This document shows, piece after piece, positions 1 through 11,142 of a DNA stretch of 64,000 nt. The stretch lies in contig OZ026525.1 of NCBI GenBank assembly GCA_964019695.1, positions 90,739,779 through 90,803,778 of the forward strand, read 5' to 3'. The first letter of the stretch is position 1, and each line of letters begins with the position of its first letter. The stretch comes from Loripinus fragilis (Eukaryota; Mollusca; Bivalvia; Lucinida; Lucinidae). The notes under the pieces were generated by a model. The model had not been told where the DNA came from, ran no database searches, and saw only the letters and a list, made by a program, of their open reading frames with translations. The position numbers and the translations under genes were made by a program.

Positions 1-25
1 ACTGCTTGGATTGTCATGCAGATAT

Positions 26-263
26 GAGCCGTGACATGAGATTCCAAACAATGTGGCATGCACGACCATCAAATGCTCAGACCAGCCTGCCCATACGCGC
101 AGACTGATCAGAGCCTTTGTTAGTGGCTTGAATATTCTTTGACTGTAAAGCTACCGACCTAACATCTTTCAGAATTTCTAAGCTTAAAGGGAGACTGCAC
201 ATGCTCGTCTGAGTCTACACTTGTCAAAATATCACAATGTTGGAAATAACATGTCGTGGCTCA
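26..263. mobile_element. MITE family A, copy 1
   Basis: A ~240-bp element whose two ends are inverted copies of TGAGCCGYGACATGAGATTT followed by CCAACAATGTGG. The interior carries the motif TGATCAGA, a palindromic TGCGCATA-like core, and TTAAGCTTA near the right third. No coding capacity. The same structure recurs at 3478, 3985, 4897, 10688 and 36529, so the boundaries are set by comparison among copies. The size and inverted ends fit a non-autonomous DNA element; no transposase partner was recognised. Confidence 0.7.
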
Positions 264-1254
264 TTTGTGCTTCATATGTTAACATGCTTAAACAATACCG
301 AATATTCAGTTTTTGCACACGCCAATGTGTTACCAAAAAGTAAGTAAACATATGACCAGGAAATGTCACAACCACACACTGCAGAAAACCATTGGCACAA
401 ATATGGGCTGCATCATGATAAAGCCTGCTTTATTTATATGCAAAAACATACTGAGCTTTCAAACCGTCTGATCTGTGCTTTAATTGGTTTCGCTGCCTAG
501 ATAGAGTATTCTTTTAGTTTCTTTACATGGAATTATACGTTTTTAGACGGTTTACTGAGCAGTATGGTTTGAGTCGAAATTGATCTCACTTAATAATGAA
601 TTGGTATTATTCAATGTTGCATGATGCGTGGAATACTGAGATGTTTTAATGAGATGGACATGCCTTTACAACTTTTAGCAAAATTCAATTAACAAAAACG
701 TATTCTGATACGTACATATAAGCATGTATGAATGCAAGAGGGCTCATGGGCCATGCATCGCACGCCTGAGTTCTTGTAACAAGGCAATGGATGTTCAACA
801 CAAAATATAAATCACATTTCTTTACAACTAAGTCCATCTTGGGTTTCTCTCAGAGCATAACTTAAGACTATAAATTCACTGAGTTCAATCAAAATATATT
901 TATCTGCACAGTTTCAATGTCTGAGCTCAAAAGGTCAGAAATGTGCATAATGTTTTACACTTACGTCCCTTTAATTCGCTTTGCAATATGACCTTTTTTC
1001 AGAAAAATGTACTGACATTGTGACCTATCAAGGGTTCTTTGGCGTAAAAAAGGGCTAGTGTTTTCTGCTTCATTCCCGTTATTTTGACTTGCAGCATGTC
1101 TAATTTCAGAAAAGAAAAGAAAATGTCTTTAAACTCCATCCAAAAGGTCAAGGTGTGTGTAAGGAAAAACATTTGCTAACAAGTTATTGTATGCTTCATA
1201 CACTTTAATTTGATTTGAAACCTAACCATATTCTAAAAAGATAATTTTAAATAA
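264..1254. other. No gene seen
   Basis: AT-rich sequence with no long reading frame, no tandem structure and no recognisable RNA gene. I see nothing specific to annotate. Confidence 0.5.
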
Positions 1255-2412
1255 TAGTAAGTGAGGCTATGAGACATTTGCAGTGGACCCATTATAAGCC
1301 CCAGGGGTATACTTTGAACATTCTTGGTAGAAATTCACTAGGTGATGCTACATACCATATATAGAGGCCCTAGTCCTTCTGGTATTAGATATTAAGATGT
1401 TTTATGTTTCCCTATATAAGCCTTTTTACAACATGTCACCTTTAGGGCGGCCAGTTTGGCCATAATTACACTACTAGTTGATGTCTACTAGTTGATGTTA
1501 CATTCCTAATACCAAGGCTAATACCAAGGCTCTAGGCATTGTAGTTGTCGACAAGATTTTTTCAAGTTTTCCTTGTATAAGCCTATGTAAAATATGTGAC
1601 CCCAGGGCAGGGTCGATTTTAGCCCAAGGGGCACAATTTGAGCAAATTTGGTAAAGGTGACCGTTGATGCTACACACCAAATATCAAGGTTCTTGGCCTT
1701 GAGATCCAGACAAGAAGATTTTTTTTTTCATATTTGCTCTATATAAGCATACTTATGTAAAAACTGTGACCCCCAGGGCGGTGCCATTTTTGGCATAATT
1801 TGGACAAACTTGGTAGAGGTTTATTAGTTGATGCTATATAATAAGTATCAAAGCCCTATGCCTTGTGGTTTCTGACGATATTTTTTACGTTTTCCTTATA
1901 TAAGCATATGTAAAACATGTGCTCCCTGGGCCTGGGCCATTTTTGGCTCAAGTGGCCTCGTTTGAACAAACTTGGTAGAGATCTACTAGCTGAAGCTATA
2001 TTTGCTAGGCTTTGTAGTTTCAGACAAAATTTTTTTCTTCATTTTTCTCGATTTAAGTCTATGTAAACATGGTACCTCCGGAGCAGGGTGACTCTAGGCG
2101 CAGGGAGCAAAAATTTAACAAACTTGGTAGAGTTAACCTATATGATGTTATATCCCATCAAAGCTCCAGGCCTTGAGGTTTCAGAAGAAAAGAGTTTTAA
2201 AGTTTTCATTTCGAAAATCTATTTTAGCCTTTGTGAACTAGATATGCAACTGACTGAAACTAATTGAACAATTGTTAAAGAGGGCCATATAAGAAGCATT
2301 CGTGTCAAGTTTGGTCAAAATCTAGCCAGAAGTTTAGGAGGATATGTCCTTTTGAGCCATTGCTGGTGACGGACGTCTTATGATGACGAAGGACGACTGA
2401 CTTAGAACACCC
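1255..2412 (+). repeat. ~160-bp tandem array, family B copy 1
   Basis: Six to seven degenerate units, each with CTTGGTAGAG, a GATGCTACATACC-like stretch, a TCAAGGCTCTAGGCCTT-like stretch, TTTCAGACAAGAAGA, a TATATAAGCCTATGTAAAA-like stretch and CCAGGGGCATAATTTGA-like text. CTTGGTAG starts near 1323, 1648, 1809, 1968 and 2121. The last unit runs into TTTGGTCAAAATCTAGCCAG and a GACGGACG-type tail. The same array occurs at 46090-47320 and, inverted, at 49385-50600. Non-coding. Confidence 0.7.
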
Positions 2413-3477
2413 AACGATCACAATAGCTCTCTATGAGCAAATGGTTTAGATAAGCTAAAAAGACACCAATGGTGGAAGGACCTTTGGCAGTCATAATGAA
2501 GAATTCCCCATAAAAATGGCACAGAAAATTTCTAAGAAATCCATGTTTTTCCATGGAAAGGATAGTAGGTTCAGCCCTAGAATTATCCGCAAAACTGTTT
2601 TTCTCATTGGACAGGTACCATTAGAAATATGGGTTGATAACTCTGTTTTAGCTATTCAATATAAGATAAAAGAATTTTCTTTTGAAGACGCGAATTTTTT
2701 ATTAAGTTAAACGCAGCACTTTCGTCTCAAGTTTTATGAGGCAAACATTGTATTTACATTTATTTTGGATGAATACTGTACGAAAAAATAGGTGAGTATG
2801 ATCAGGAAATACCACCATCACAAACTGCAGACAAATCCATGGCTTTCTGTGAAATAAAATTTGGTCATAGAATACCCCACCTCCCTATGCCCTATTGGTT
2901 CTGGCTTAAATATGCAATATGTTCCAAATATGTTACGTTTGATAGGTGCACTAATTCTCAGGCTTTAATAAGTGCACAAAAATGTCAATTGTATATTATC
3001 CTAGACTCTAAAACGTTGGGGCGGAGTATATACACGTAGTATACTGTTCGAGATCCTTTCACAATAATGTTAACAAATGTTTTAGTGAGTATAATCACAC
3101 AAAATAGTCCGTAATAAGATGTCACAATTACAGACTCGGATCAGGGCTCACACTTTTGATGACACATACTCATATCCAGGTGATTTGAAGGTTACATGAC
3201 CATGTGTTCAAAAACTGTTCATGCCCAGATCAGGCACCCATTGCATCAGATCAGGACACAACCTGTTTTGCAGTTAGATATAGATCCTCTGGCGTAATGC
3301 ATACTGTGTATGTAACTTGACATGCAGTGCAGGTCCAGATCACACGCTATTAGCGCCCCATTTGGGACCACATTGCTTGTTCTTAGATAATTGAGCCTTA
3401 ATAGAAATCATGCTTTTACCCCTAAAGCGTCACAACAAAAGGAGTCCACCCTTGATGTCTTCGTCTCAAAGTACATA
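2413..3477. other. No gene seen
   Basis: Only short frames of 60-70 codons that look random. No repeat family was identified. Part of 3200-3360 is less AT-rich but shows no clear coding signal. Confidence 0.4.
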
Positions 3478-3720
3478 TGAGCCACGACATGTGATTTCCA
3501 ACAATGTGACATTACGACATCTGGCATTTAGACTCAGAGGAGCCTGTGCAGCCTCTTGTTAAGCTTAGACACTCCAAATGCTGCTCAGTCAGTAGCTTAA
3601 CAATCACAAAATATTCAAGGGACTAGCACAGGCTCTGGTCAGACTGCGCGTATGCGCAGGCTTATCTGGACCTTTGCCGGTCGCATATACCCGTTATTGG
3701 AAAGCTCATGTTGCGGCTCA
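3478..3720. mobile_element. MITE family A, copy 2
   Basis: Starts with TGAGCCACGACATGTGATTT and ends with the inverted counterpart CATGTTGCGGCTCA. The interior has the same TTAAGCTTA and GATCAGACTGCG-type blocks as copy 1, but in the opposite order, so this copy is in the opposite orientation. Confidence 0.7.
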
Positions 3721-3984
3721 TATTTAATCTAAACTAAACAGTTCCTAGTTTACTATCTGAATGGTATGTCGTCTCAAAGTACATCTTTAATCTAAACTAA
3801 TCAGTTCCTAGAATATGTAAAATTGCGGTAATACATAGGTTTAGATAAACATTTTTTTTAGCATTATATTATATAATTCTAAAATTATTTTAATATGTTT
3901 TGGGTGCTTCAAAACCGTATCATTGAGACGGTTGTTTCTAGTACCCATAGCATATGTTACGGTTGCCGAATAAGAACACTGATT

Positions 3985-4223
3985 TGAGCCGTGACATGAG
4001 ATTTCCAACAATGTGGTACATGTGACCGGCAAAGGTTCAAACCAGCCTGCGCATACGCACATTCTGATCAGAGCTTTTGCTAGTCGTTTGGATATTCTAT
4101 GTGTGTTAAGCTACTGATCGAGCATCATTTGGAGTTGCTAAGCTTAAAATGAGGCTGCACAGGCTCGTATGAAGCTACACATGTCAAAATGTCACTTTGT
4201 TGGAAAACGCATGTTGCAGCTCA
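3985..4223. mobile_element. MITE family A, copy 3
   Basis: Starts TGAGCCGTGACATGAGATTT and ends ATGTTGCAGCTCA. Same length and internal order as copy 1 and in the same orientation. Confidence 0.7.
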
Positions 4224-4896
4224 TTTTGATAAGCACTCTTAACTACAGTAAAGAATTAAGTATTCACGAGAGAGCATAGTCATTAAAGTAGACATCATTG
4301 GATACAAAAAGTCATGGTGCACTTTTGTGCACATTGATGTTAATTAATCTGGTCAAAATAAGTTAAGCTCAATGTCACTTTATTCCATACCCATAATTTG
4401 TAATTAATTCCAAAATTTTCGCTGTTTGTTTATAAAAATATCGGGGGTAGTTGAAACTCTAACTCCACCCAAGTTAGACTACAATATCTTAGGTGTGATT
4501 ACACAGTTTCAATTATTTTTACAGATGTGCTAAATTTTCCAAACGTTTTCCAAATTTTTGCCAATGTTACTATGGGAATGAAACTGGACATTCACTGGAA
4601 TGAGTGAATTTCTATGACAAATACATCAATAAAAGTGAAACCTACCACATGTTGAAAGGAAACATTGCTGCTACTTTGCTGACAATTTTATGAAAAAATA
4701 ATAAATTACACATCAATGTATCTATATGGGAAAGTTTTCAGCGAGGCTTAATCTATTTTGACCAGTGTATTAATGCACTCCATGTCTAAACGAAGTGAAC
4801 ACATTATGCACAAGGGTGTACAGTTTAGTTCTAACATAACTGTACATGCTGATTCTAGTTACACATACTACAAAATGTGATTAAATCATCTCAAAA
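4224..4896. other. No gene seen
   Basis: AT-rich spacer between two family A elements. No long frame and no clear repeat. Confidence 0.4.
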
Positions 4897-5133
4897 TGAG
4901 CCGCGACATGTGATTTCCAACAATGTGGCATTTTGTCATGTGTAGCTTCAGAAGAGCCTGTGTAGCCTCCCTTAAGCTTAGAAACTCTAAATGATGTTCG
5001 GTCAGTTGCTAATACTCATATGAAATTTAAGCGACTAGCAAAGGCTCTGATCAGACTGCGTGTATGCGTAGGCTGGTGTGAGCCTCTGCTGGTCGCACAT
5101 ACCACATTGTTGGAAATCTCATGTCGCAGCTCA
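4897..5133. mobile_element. MITE family A, copy 4
   Basis: Starts TGAGCCGCGACATGTGATTT and ends CATGTCGCAGCTCA. Oriented as copy 2. With copies 2 and 3 it makes three elements within 1.7 kb. Confidence 0.7.
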
Positions 5134-5379
5134 ATTATTCTCATTGACTATCAACATAACAACAATATACAAAATTAACAAAAGCCACCAATGCATAAGA
5201 GTAATTTTACTACCAAAGCAGTGAGCGAAGTAGGTGATGTTTAGACTGCGTGGATGCACATGTCTATGTTCGCATATGCTTAAAAGAGCGATACACATAA
5301 ATATGCTTAAAATGATTAACAATTTTTTTATATTTTGCACATGACGCTGTCCAATGAACAGCGATCCAGACTTTTTTTA

Positions 5380-6965
5380 GCTTACCTGAGCCGAAGTCTC
5401 AAGGTGAGCTATTGTGATCAATCTCCGTGTGTCCATCCGCCGTGCGTCTGTCCGTCCGTAAACTTCTTTAAACGTCGTCTCCTCTTTAACCACTGGTCCT
5501 AATTTCATATTTCTTCACATGAACGTTCCCCATGATGCCCTCTTTCAAAATTGCATAAATGGTTCCGCTCCACTGAACAGGAGGGATGTCAGAGCTCCTG
5601 AACCTCTGGTCCAAATCCAAAATTATTTCACAGGATTGTTACTGATGATGCCTTTTTCCAATATTGCACAACTGGTTCCAGCCTACCGAGCAAAGGGGTT
5701 GCCAGAGCTCTAGATAAGAAACGTTTTAAAACAACATCTCCTGATAAACCACTGGTCCAAATTTCATATAACTTCACATGAATGTTTTCCAAGATGCCCT
5801 CTTTCAAAATTGCATAAATAGTTCCGCTCCTCAGAGCAGGAGGGCCGCCAGAGCTCCAGATAAGAAATCTTTAAAATGACATCTCCTCCTCCTGAACAAA
5901 ATATGTTCACAGAATTGTTCCTCATAATACTCTCTACCAAAGGGGGACGTGCATTAAGAGGCTATTTCGGCCCCCTTTGAGGCCAAAAAATGAAAATTGC
6001 TTTTCACAAGTTATTTCTTATTAGTTTATTAGAACAATAGTCCAAGTGTAAAAGTCTGTGATCGATTCTATTTTTAACGTTGCTATGGTAACAAAATAGG
6101 CTGCAAAAATAGGATGAAATAGGAAAGTAATCATTTTGGAGCAAATTTAAGACATTTGACAGAGAAATTAACATAGAGCACTAGCAAATACCAAAAAGAT
6201 ATTTTAACAGAGGTTGAGAATCGCTTGTGCTGCTATCTAATTATTAAAATATCGATCTGAAAAAGCCTTGATTTTAGCCCAAAATGGCAATTTCTCTACT
6301 TAAGGTCTATTTTGGCGGCCATTTTTGTTACTATAGCAACCATTAAATTTTAAATAAACGCCAAAATTTTACACTTGAACCATTCATCTACTAAACCAAT
6401 AGGATGAAATTGATGAAAAGCAACTTTCAGTTTTTGGCTCTAGCCCGGCCAAATTAGCCCCTTAATGCACGTAGCCCTTTGCACAAATGGTTACACTCAG
6501 CTGAACAAAAGGGCTGCCAGAGCTCAAGATAAGAAATGTCTGTAAACAAAATCTCCTTTTGAACCACTGATCCAAATTCCATATAATTTCACATGTATAT
6601 TCCCCATGATGCCCTCATTCAAAGTTGCATTAATGGTTCTGCTGCAACAAACAGGAGGACTGCCAGAGCTCCAGATAAGAAATCTTTTAAACGACATCTC
6701 TTCCTGAACCACTGACCCAATTCAAAATAATTTCTCAGAAATGTTCCACATGTTGCCCTCTACCTAATTTGCACACATGGTTTTGCTCTGTCAAAAATGG
6801 GATTGGCAGAGCTCTAGATAAGAACTATCTTCAAATGAAATATCTTGAACCACTGGTTTACAATCAACAATTTTTCACAGAAATGGTCCTCATGTTTCCC
6901 TCTACTTAAATTGATTAAAAGGTTCAACTGGGATGAACAACATGGCTACCAGAAAATTTTTACAA
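5380..6965 (+). repeat. Degenerate tandem array with GAGCT palindrome head
   Basis: Begins with AGCTTACCTGAGCC, GGTGAGCTATTGTGATCA and a GTCTGTCCGTCCGTAAAC stretch, the terminal module shared by most arrays in this window. It continues as repeated blocks containing CTCCTCTTTAACCACTGGTC, TTTCACATGAATGTTCC, ATGATGCCCTCTTTC, TGGTTCCGCTCC and GCCAGAGCTC. Five or so units can be followed. It is interrupted at 5942-6478 by a foldback element. Confidence 0.6.
5942..6478. mobile_element. Foldback MITE nested in array
   Basis: The left end GGGGGACGTGCATTAAGAGG and the right end CCCCTTAATGCACGTAGCCC are inverted copies. The pairing continues inward through GGCCAAAAAATGAAA, the TTAGTTTATTAGA region, CAAGTGTAAAA, and GTTGCTATGGTAACAAAA with its counterpart TTTGTTACTATAGCAAC. 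Nearly the whole ~535 bp is one imperfect palindrome. It sits between CTCTACCAAA and TTTGCACAAATGG, which are contiguous in the neighbouring array unit near 6760-6780, so this is an insertion. Confidence 0.7.
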
Positions 6966-7053
6966 ATGGTTCCGCTCCACTGATAAGTCATTCTCAGGTA
7001 ACGATACAGGGCCCAGGGTTTCTCTTGTAAATGCAAAAATGTGTCATCTTAGC

Positions 7054-7355
7054 ACATACGCAGATCCAGAAAGTTTTGTCAGAGGAGTCCTAACTTGAAA
7101 AATTTTTTTTTTTTTGTTGTTGTTGTTTTTTTTGTTTAGTTTACGAGGGGATAGATGATCCAAATATCACTATAAATGGGCCCTCATCGGCCCGCCTTTC
7201 TGGCGGTCCGATGTTGGCCCAAAATAGAAAGCTGGCTTGGTATCTTTGTGATTTTTCGGGAGATTTGGACCAGTATTGCTGAGAATCCCTATATTTTTGT
7301 GTTTTTACAGTTGGGGGGGTTGTCCCCCCCCCTCATCCTCTGGATCCGAACATGT
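7054..7355 (-). mobile_element. GGATCC-ended MITE, copy 1
   Basis: The ends are inverted: CACATACGCAGATCCAG on the left and CTGGATCCGAACATG on the right. The centre has CGGCCCGCCTTTCTGGCGG, a short hairpin of the type shared by this family, and a C run near 7325. Related copies lie at 17931, 51722, 52928 and 53570. No coding capacity. Confidence 0.55.
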
Positions 7356-7399
7356 AGCATTTGATCATAGTATATAAAAATGTATTCTACAGTTTTCTA

Positions 7400-8660
7400 G
7401 TAGTCAGAGTCAAACCAGACTGTTCTTTTACAGAATACGAGGTATGGTCAATAAGTTATCAGACTATTCTGTTACAAAATACGAGGTATGGTCAGTAAGT
7501 TATCAGACTGTTCTGTTACAGAATACGAGGTATGGCCAATTAGTTATCAGACTGCTCTGTTACAGAATACGAGGTATGGTCAATTAGTTATCAGACATTT
7601 CTGTTACAGAGTACGAGGTATGGTCAATAAGATATCAGAATGTCCTGTTACAGAATACGAGATATGGTCAATAAGATATCAGACTATTCTGTTACAGAAT
7701 AAGAGATATGGTCAATAAGTTATCAAACTGTTCTGTTACTGAATATGAGGTATGGTCAATGAGTTATCAGACTGTTCTTTTACAGAATACGAGGTATGGT
7801 CAATAAGTTATCAGACTGTTCTGTTACAGAATACGAGGTATAGCCAATAAGTTATCAGACTGTTCTGTTACTGAATATGAGGTATGGTCAATAAGTTATC
7901 AAACTGTTCTGTTACAGAATACGAGGTATGGCCAATAAGTTATCAGACTGTTCTGTTACAGAAAACGAGGTATGGTCAATAAGTTATCAAACTGTTCTGT
8001 TACTGAATATGAGGTATGGTCAATAAGTTATCAAACTGTTCTGTTACAGAATACGAGGTATGGCCAATAAGTTATCAGACTGCTCTGTTACAGAATACGA
8101 GGTATGGTCAATTAGTTATCAGACATTTCTGTTACAGAGTACGAGGTATGGTCAATAAGATATCCGAATGTCCTGTTACAGAATACGAGATATGGTCAAT
8201 AAGATATCGGACTATTCTGTTACAGAATAAGAGATAAGGTCAATAAGTTATCAAACTGTTCTGTTACTGAATATGAGGTATAATCAATAAGTTATCAGAC
8301 TGTTCTTTTACAGAATACGAGGTATTGTTAATAAGTTATCAGACTGTTCTGTTACAGAATACGAGGTATAGCCAATAAGTTATCAGACTGTTCTGTTACT
8401 GAATATGAGGTATGGTCAATAAGTTATCAAACTGTTCTGTTACAGAATACGAGGTATGGCCAATAAGTTATCAGACTGTTCTGTTACTGAATATGAGGTA
8501 TGGTCAATAAGTTATCAAACTGTTCTGTTACTGAATATGAGGTATGGTCAATAAGTTATCAAACTGTTCTGTTACATAATACGAGGTATGGCCAATAAGT
8601 TATCAGACTGTTCTGTTACAGAAAACGAGGTTTGGTCAATAAGTTATCAGACTGTTATTG
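7400..8660. repeat. 44-bp satellite with 12-unit higher-order duplication
   Basis: About 28 copies of a 44-bp unit built on ACTGTTCTGTTACAGAATAC, GAGGTATGG and TCAATAAGTTATCAG. The GTTATCAG landmark falls at 7455, 7499, 7543 and 7587 and finally at 8643, exactly 27 periods from the first, so there is no net indel over 1188 bp. Variant units (CAGAATACGAGG versus CTGAATATGAGG; GATATC versus GTTATC) recur with a 528-bp offset: 7488-7718 matches 8016-8237 unit for unit. Short frames inside arise from the repeat and are not genes. Confidence 0.95.
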
Positions 8661-9105
8661 TAAAATAAGTAGAACTAAATGTAAATACAAAGGCCACTCT
8701 CTGAAGCTGTAACGATTTAGTGGAAAATGAGTTTGTTCTCTTAAACGATGTTATAATAAAAGTTGTCACGGCGCCAACAAATGTATGCCTTTACTGGTTC
8801 CAATGAAACATAAATTTTGACACAATTTTATAATGCATTTAAAGGATGAATAAAATCTTAATAAACTGCATAATGTGTGTTTTTACTTAAAGCAAAGAGA
8901 ACGGGCTTAATAAACGCGTGGCTTAGTTTTAACAGATTCAGACGAAGATTGAACTTATTAGCAATCATTTGTACATAATAGCAAAAATTTCGTCTGTACG
9001 ATTTAACATTTTTACAAGCCTTCAGAGAAAGATACTTTTATCATTTAAATTTTGAATGTGGATAGTTGATTAAACTAAGATTTAAATCATATCATAGATA
9101 TTTAT
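8661..9105. other. No gene seen
   Basis: AT-rich spacer, no frame or repeat of note. Confidence 0.4.
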
Positions 9106-9300
9106 AGTAAAAAAAAAACTTGTTGTGGCTTTCACTGGGTAGTAACCAGTACTGGGCCAGGATAATGATTTGTGTTTATTATATGACGGGAGCCCCCGAA
9201 GGCTCAACTGAAAGTGGTTCTGGAGAAGCTGGGAATCGAACCTGCGACCACTGGATTACAACTAATGGGGATTATCCACTACACCACAACAGCTTCTATA
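9106..9300 (-). mobile_element. tRNA-like SINE candidate
   Basis: On the minus strand a tRNA-like head occupies about 9297 to 9224. It has a box A-like GTGGTGTAGTGG, a box B GGTTCGATTCC, and perfectly paired ends AGAAGCT and AGCTTCT, 74 nt apart. It is followed by a hairpin GAGCC-TTCGGG-GGCTC and an unrelated body ending in a T-run (A-run on the plus strand at about 9110). The T-stem and anticodon stem do not pair properly, so a working tRNA is unlikely. A SINE with a tRNA-related pol III head is the better reading. Confidence 0.4.
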
Positions 9301-9479
9301 TAGTAATAAGAGCTATTTATCTGTAGCTTAGATTAAAAATGACATTTAAGAAACTTGAGTTTATGATTATGTCTGATTTTGTCATATATCTCCATGGCAT
9401 CACCTTTATAATTTTAATGTTTACATGCGTGACTCGAGAAAATTTAGTCAGGGGGAGCGCAGGTCCAAAGTATTAAGCC

Positions 9480-10050
9480 ATATCTTACAGGAGGGAGAGG
9501 GCATCCGTACCAGTATTCCTAAAATAATATCCCAAGTAAACAAAGCGGGCCACTATAGGCCCGCCAGCGAAACGCAATTAGAATTATGACGTTTCGTTGG
9601 TGGGCCCATGGTGGCCCTGCACTGATTGTTTTGGTAGTATAATTATTCTTGTGATTTGTTAGCTTGCTTGTTTTGTGATTTTCCAGGGGGAATCTGTACC
9701 AGTTTTCCTAAAATAAATATACCCAGTAAACCACTATAGGCCTGTCAGCAAAACGCCATTAGGATGGCGTTTCGCTGGTGGGCCTATGGTGGCCCAACAG
9801 TGATTTTTAGGTAGTATAATTATTCTTTTGATTTGCTAGCTGGCTGAGCTTGTGATTTTCCAGGGGATCTGTACCAGTATTCCTAAAATAAATATACCCA
9901 GTAAACAAGCGGGCCACTATAGGCCTGCCAGCGAAACTTCATTAGAATGATGTTTCGCTGGTGGGCCTATAGTGGCCCTGTAGTGATTGCTTGGGTAGTT
10001 AAATCACTATTGTGGTTCGTTAGCTAGCTTGGTCTGCAATTTTCCAGCGG
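9480..10050. repeat. Three tandem ~180-bp hairpin units
   Basis: GTACCAGT starts at 9507, 9696 and 9871 (GTACCAGTTT in the second), giving units of 189 and 175 bp. Each unit contains a long imperfect palindrome: GGGCCACTATAGGC, CCGCCAGCGAAACGC, a short AT spacer, then GCGTTTCGCTGGTGGGCC and TATGGTGGCCC. The arm sequence resembles the hairpins in the GGATCC-ended MITEs at 51.7-53.7 kb. Confidence 0.8.
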
Positions 10051-10059
10051 GCCCTTAAC

Positions 10060-10687
10060 AGTATTACTATGGTAAGCTACAACTTTGTGATTTTACAGGA
10101 GAGGGGTGAGAATTACTGGATGTGCATTCTTCCCTTACCGGTCATACTCGCATCAAAGCTAGCAAACGCAGTTTATATAGTCATTTGCAGTTTAAAGTCG
10201 TTCACTTGCTCTTTCATTCAGAACAAATTTTAGAAAAATCGATTCAGTATTTTTGTTCAAGAGGCAAACTCTTCGAATTAATCGGCTAAACCTCTCTGAC
10301 TAGAATCCGGCTAAACACAATGTGAAAAAATGAAAAAATTCACAATCAGAATTGCTACTCAAATATATCACATGCTTGGTCAAATTGAATGTGGGTGCCA
10401 CATGTGCTGATCAGACTGGGAATGCACAGACTAACCTGCACACGTATTGCTCATATATGTCACAAGAAACAGCTTCGCATAAATTATTTTTTATCAATTA
10501 CCCTTTAAGCTTTGACCCATGTGTATGCTTTAATTCTATTAAATTGTGTTTTAGAACAAATTATGAAAACGAAATAAGAAAACGTTTCTTTTAAAAACGG
10601 TAAAATTCATGTTGATGAGATAGCACGTTTGTGAACGCTGGTCTTCATCCTTCATCGTGGTTCCTCGCATATGCCATCAGACACATG
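10060..10687. other. No gene seen
   Basis: An 80-codon frame at 10352-10594 lacks any recognisable feature. A stretch near 10390-10440 resembles the GATCAGACTG interior of family A. Confidence 0.35.
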
Positions 10688-10907
10688 TGAGCAGTGACAT
10701 GTGATTTCCAACAATGTGGCATTTTGACAAGTGTAGACTCAGACAAACCTGTACAGCCTCCAAATGATGTTCAGTCAGTAGCTTAACAGTCATATAATAT
10801 TCAAGCGACTGGCAAAGGCTCTGATCAGACTGCGCGTTTGCGCAGGCTGATCTGAGGCTTTGCTGGTCGCACATACCACATTGTTGGAAATTTCATGCCA
10901 CGGCTCA
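10688..10907. mobile_element. MITE family A, copy 5
   Basis: Starts TGAGCAGTGACATGTGATTT and ends ATGCCACGGCTCA. A partial relative of its right half (GATCAGACTGCGCGGATGCG) follows at 10998-11060. The open frame running through both on the minus strand (10790-11080) is a translation of these repeats. Confidence 0.7.
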
Positions 10908-11079
10908 TATAAAGTTGACTTATTTATTTTGTAGGATCCATTTAATCCGACCTTTATGCCAAACACACTATCCAAGCACCTGAACAAAAAAGTGCTGATC
11001 AGACTGCGCGGATGCGCAGACTGATCTGCACCTTTGTTGTTTGCATATTTTACACAATGTGGCCCATCTGTTGGAGACA

Positions 11080-11085
11080 TTTATT
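11080..11085 (-). promoter_or_regulatory. Candidate poly(A) signal for NLR gene
   Basis: AATAAA on the minus strand, about 60 nt past the stop codon of the NLR-like exon. It is the nearest canonical signal downstream of that stop. Confidence 0.4.
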
Positions 11086-11142
11086 CTGGTTCAATGTTTT
11101 CTATAAGCAGCAGGTATTCTTCAACATGAAGGTCTTGTTGAA

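Noticed and set aside
7400..8660. CRISPR-like array
   Set aside because: The whole 44-bp unit repeats with no unique spacers, and the context is eukaryotic.
9224..9297. tRNA gene on the minus strand
   Set aside because: Length, end pairing and boxes A/B fit, but the T-stem and anticodon stem do not pair and box A is misplaced relative to the acceptor. A SINE head is more likely.
10790..11080. 96-codon protein on the minus strand
   Set aside because: It is a translation through a family A MITE and a partial copy beside it.
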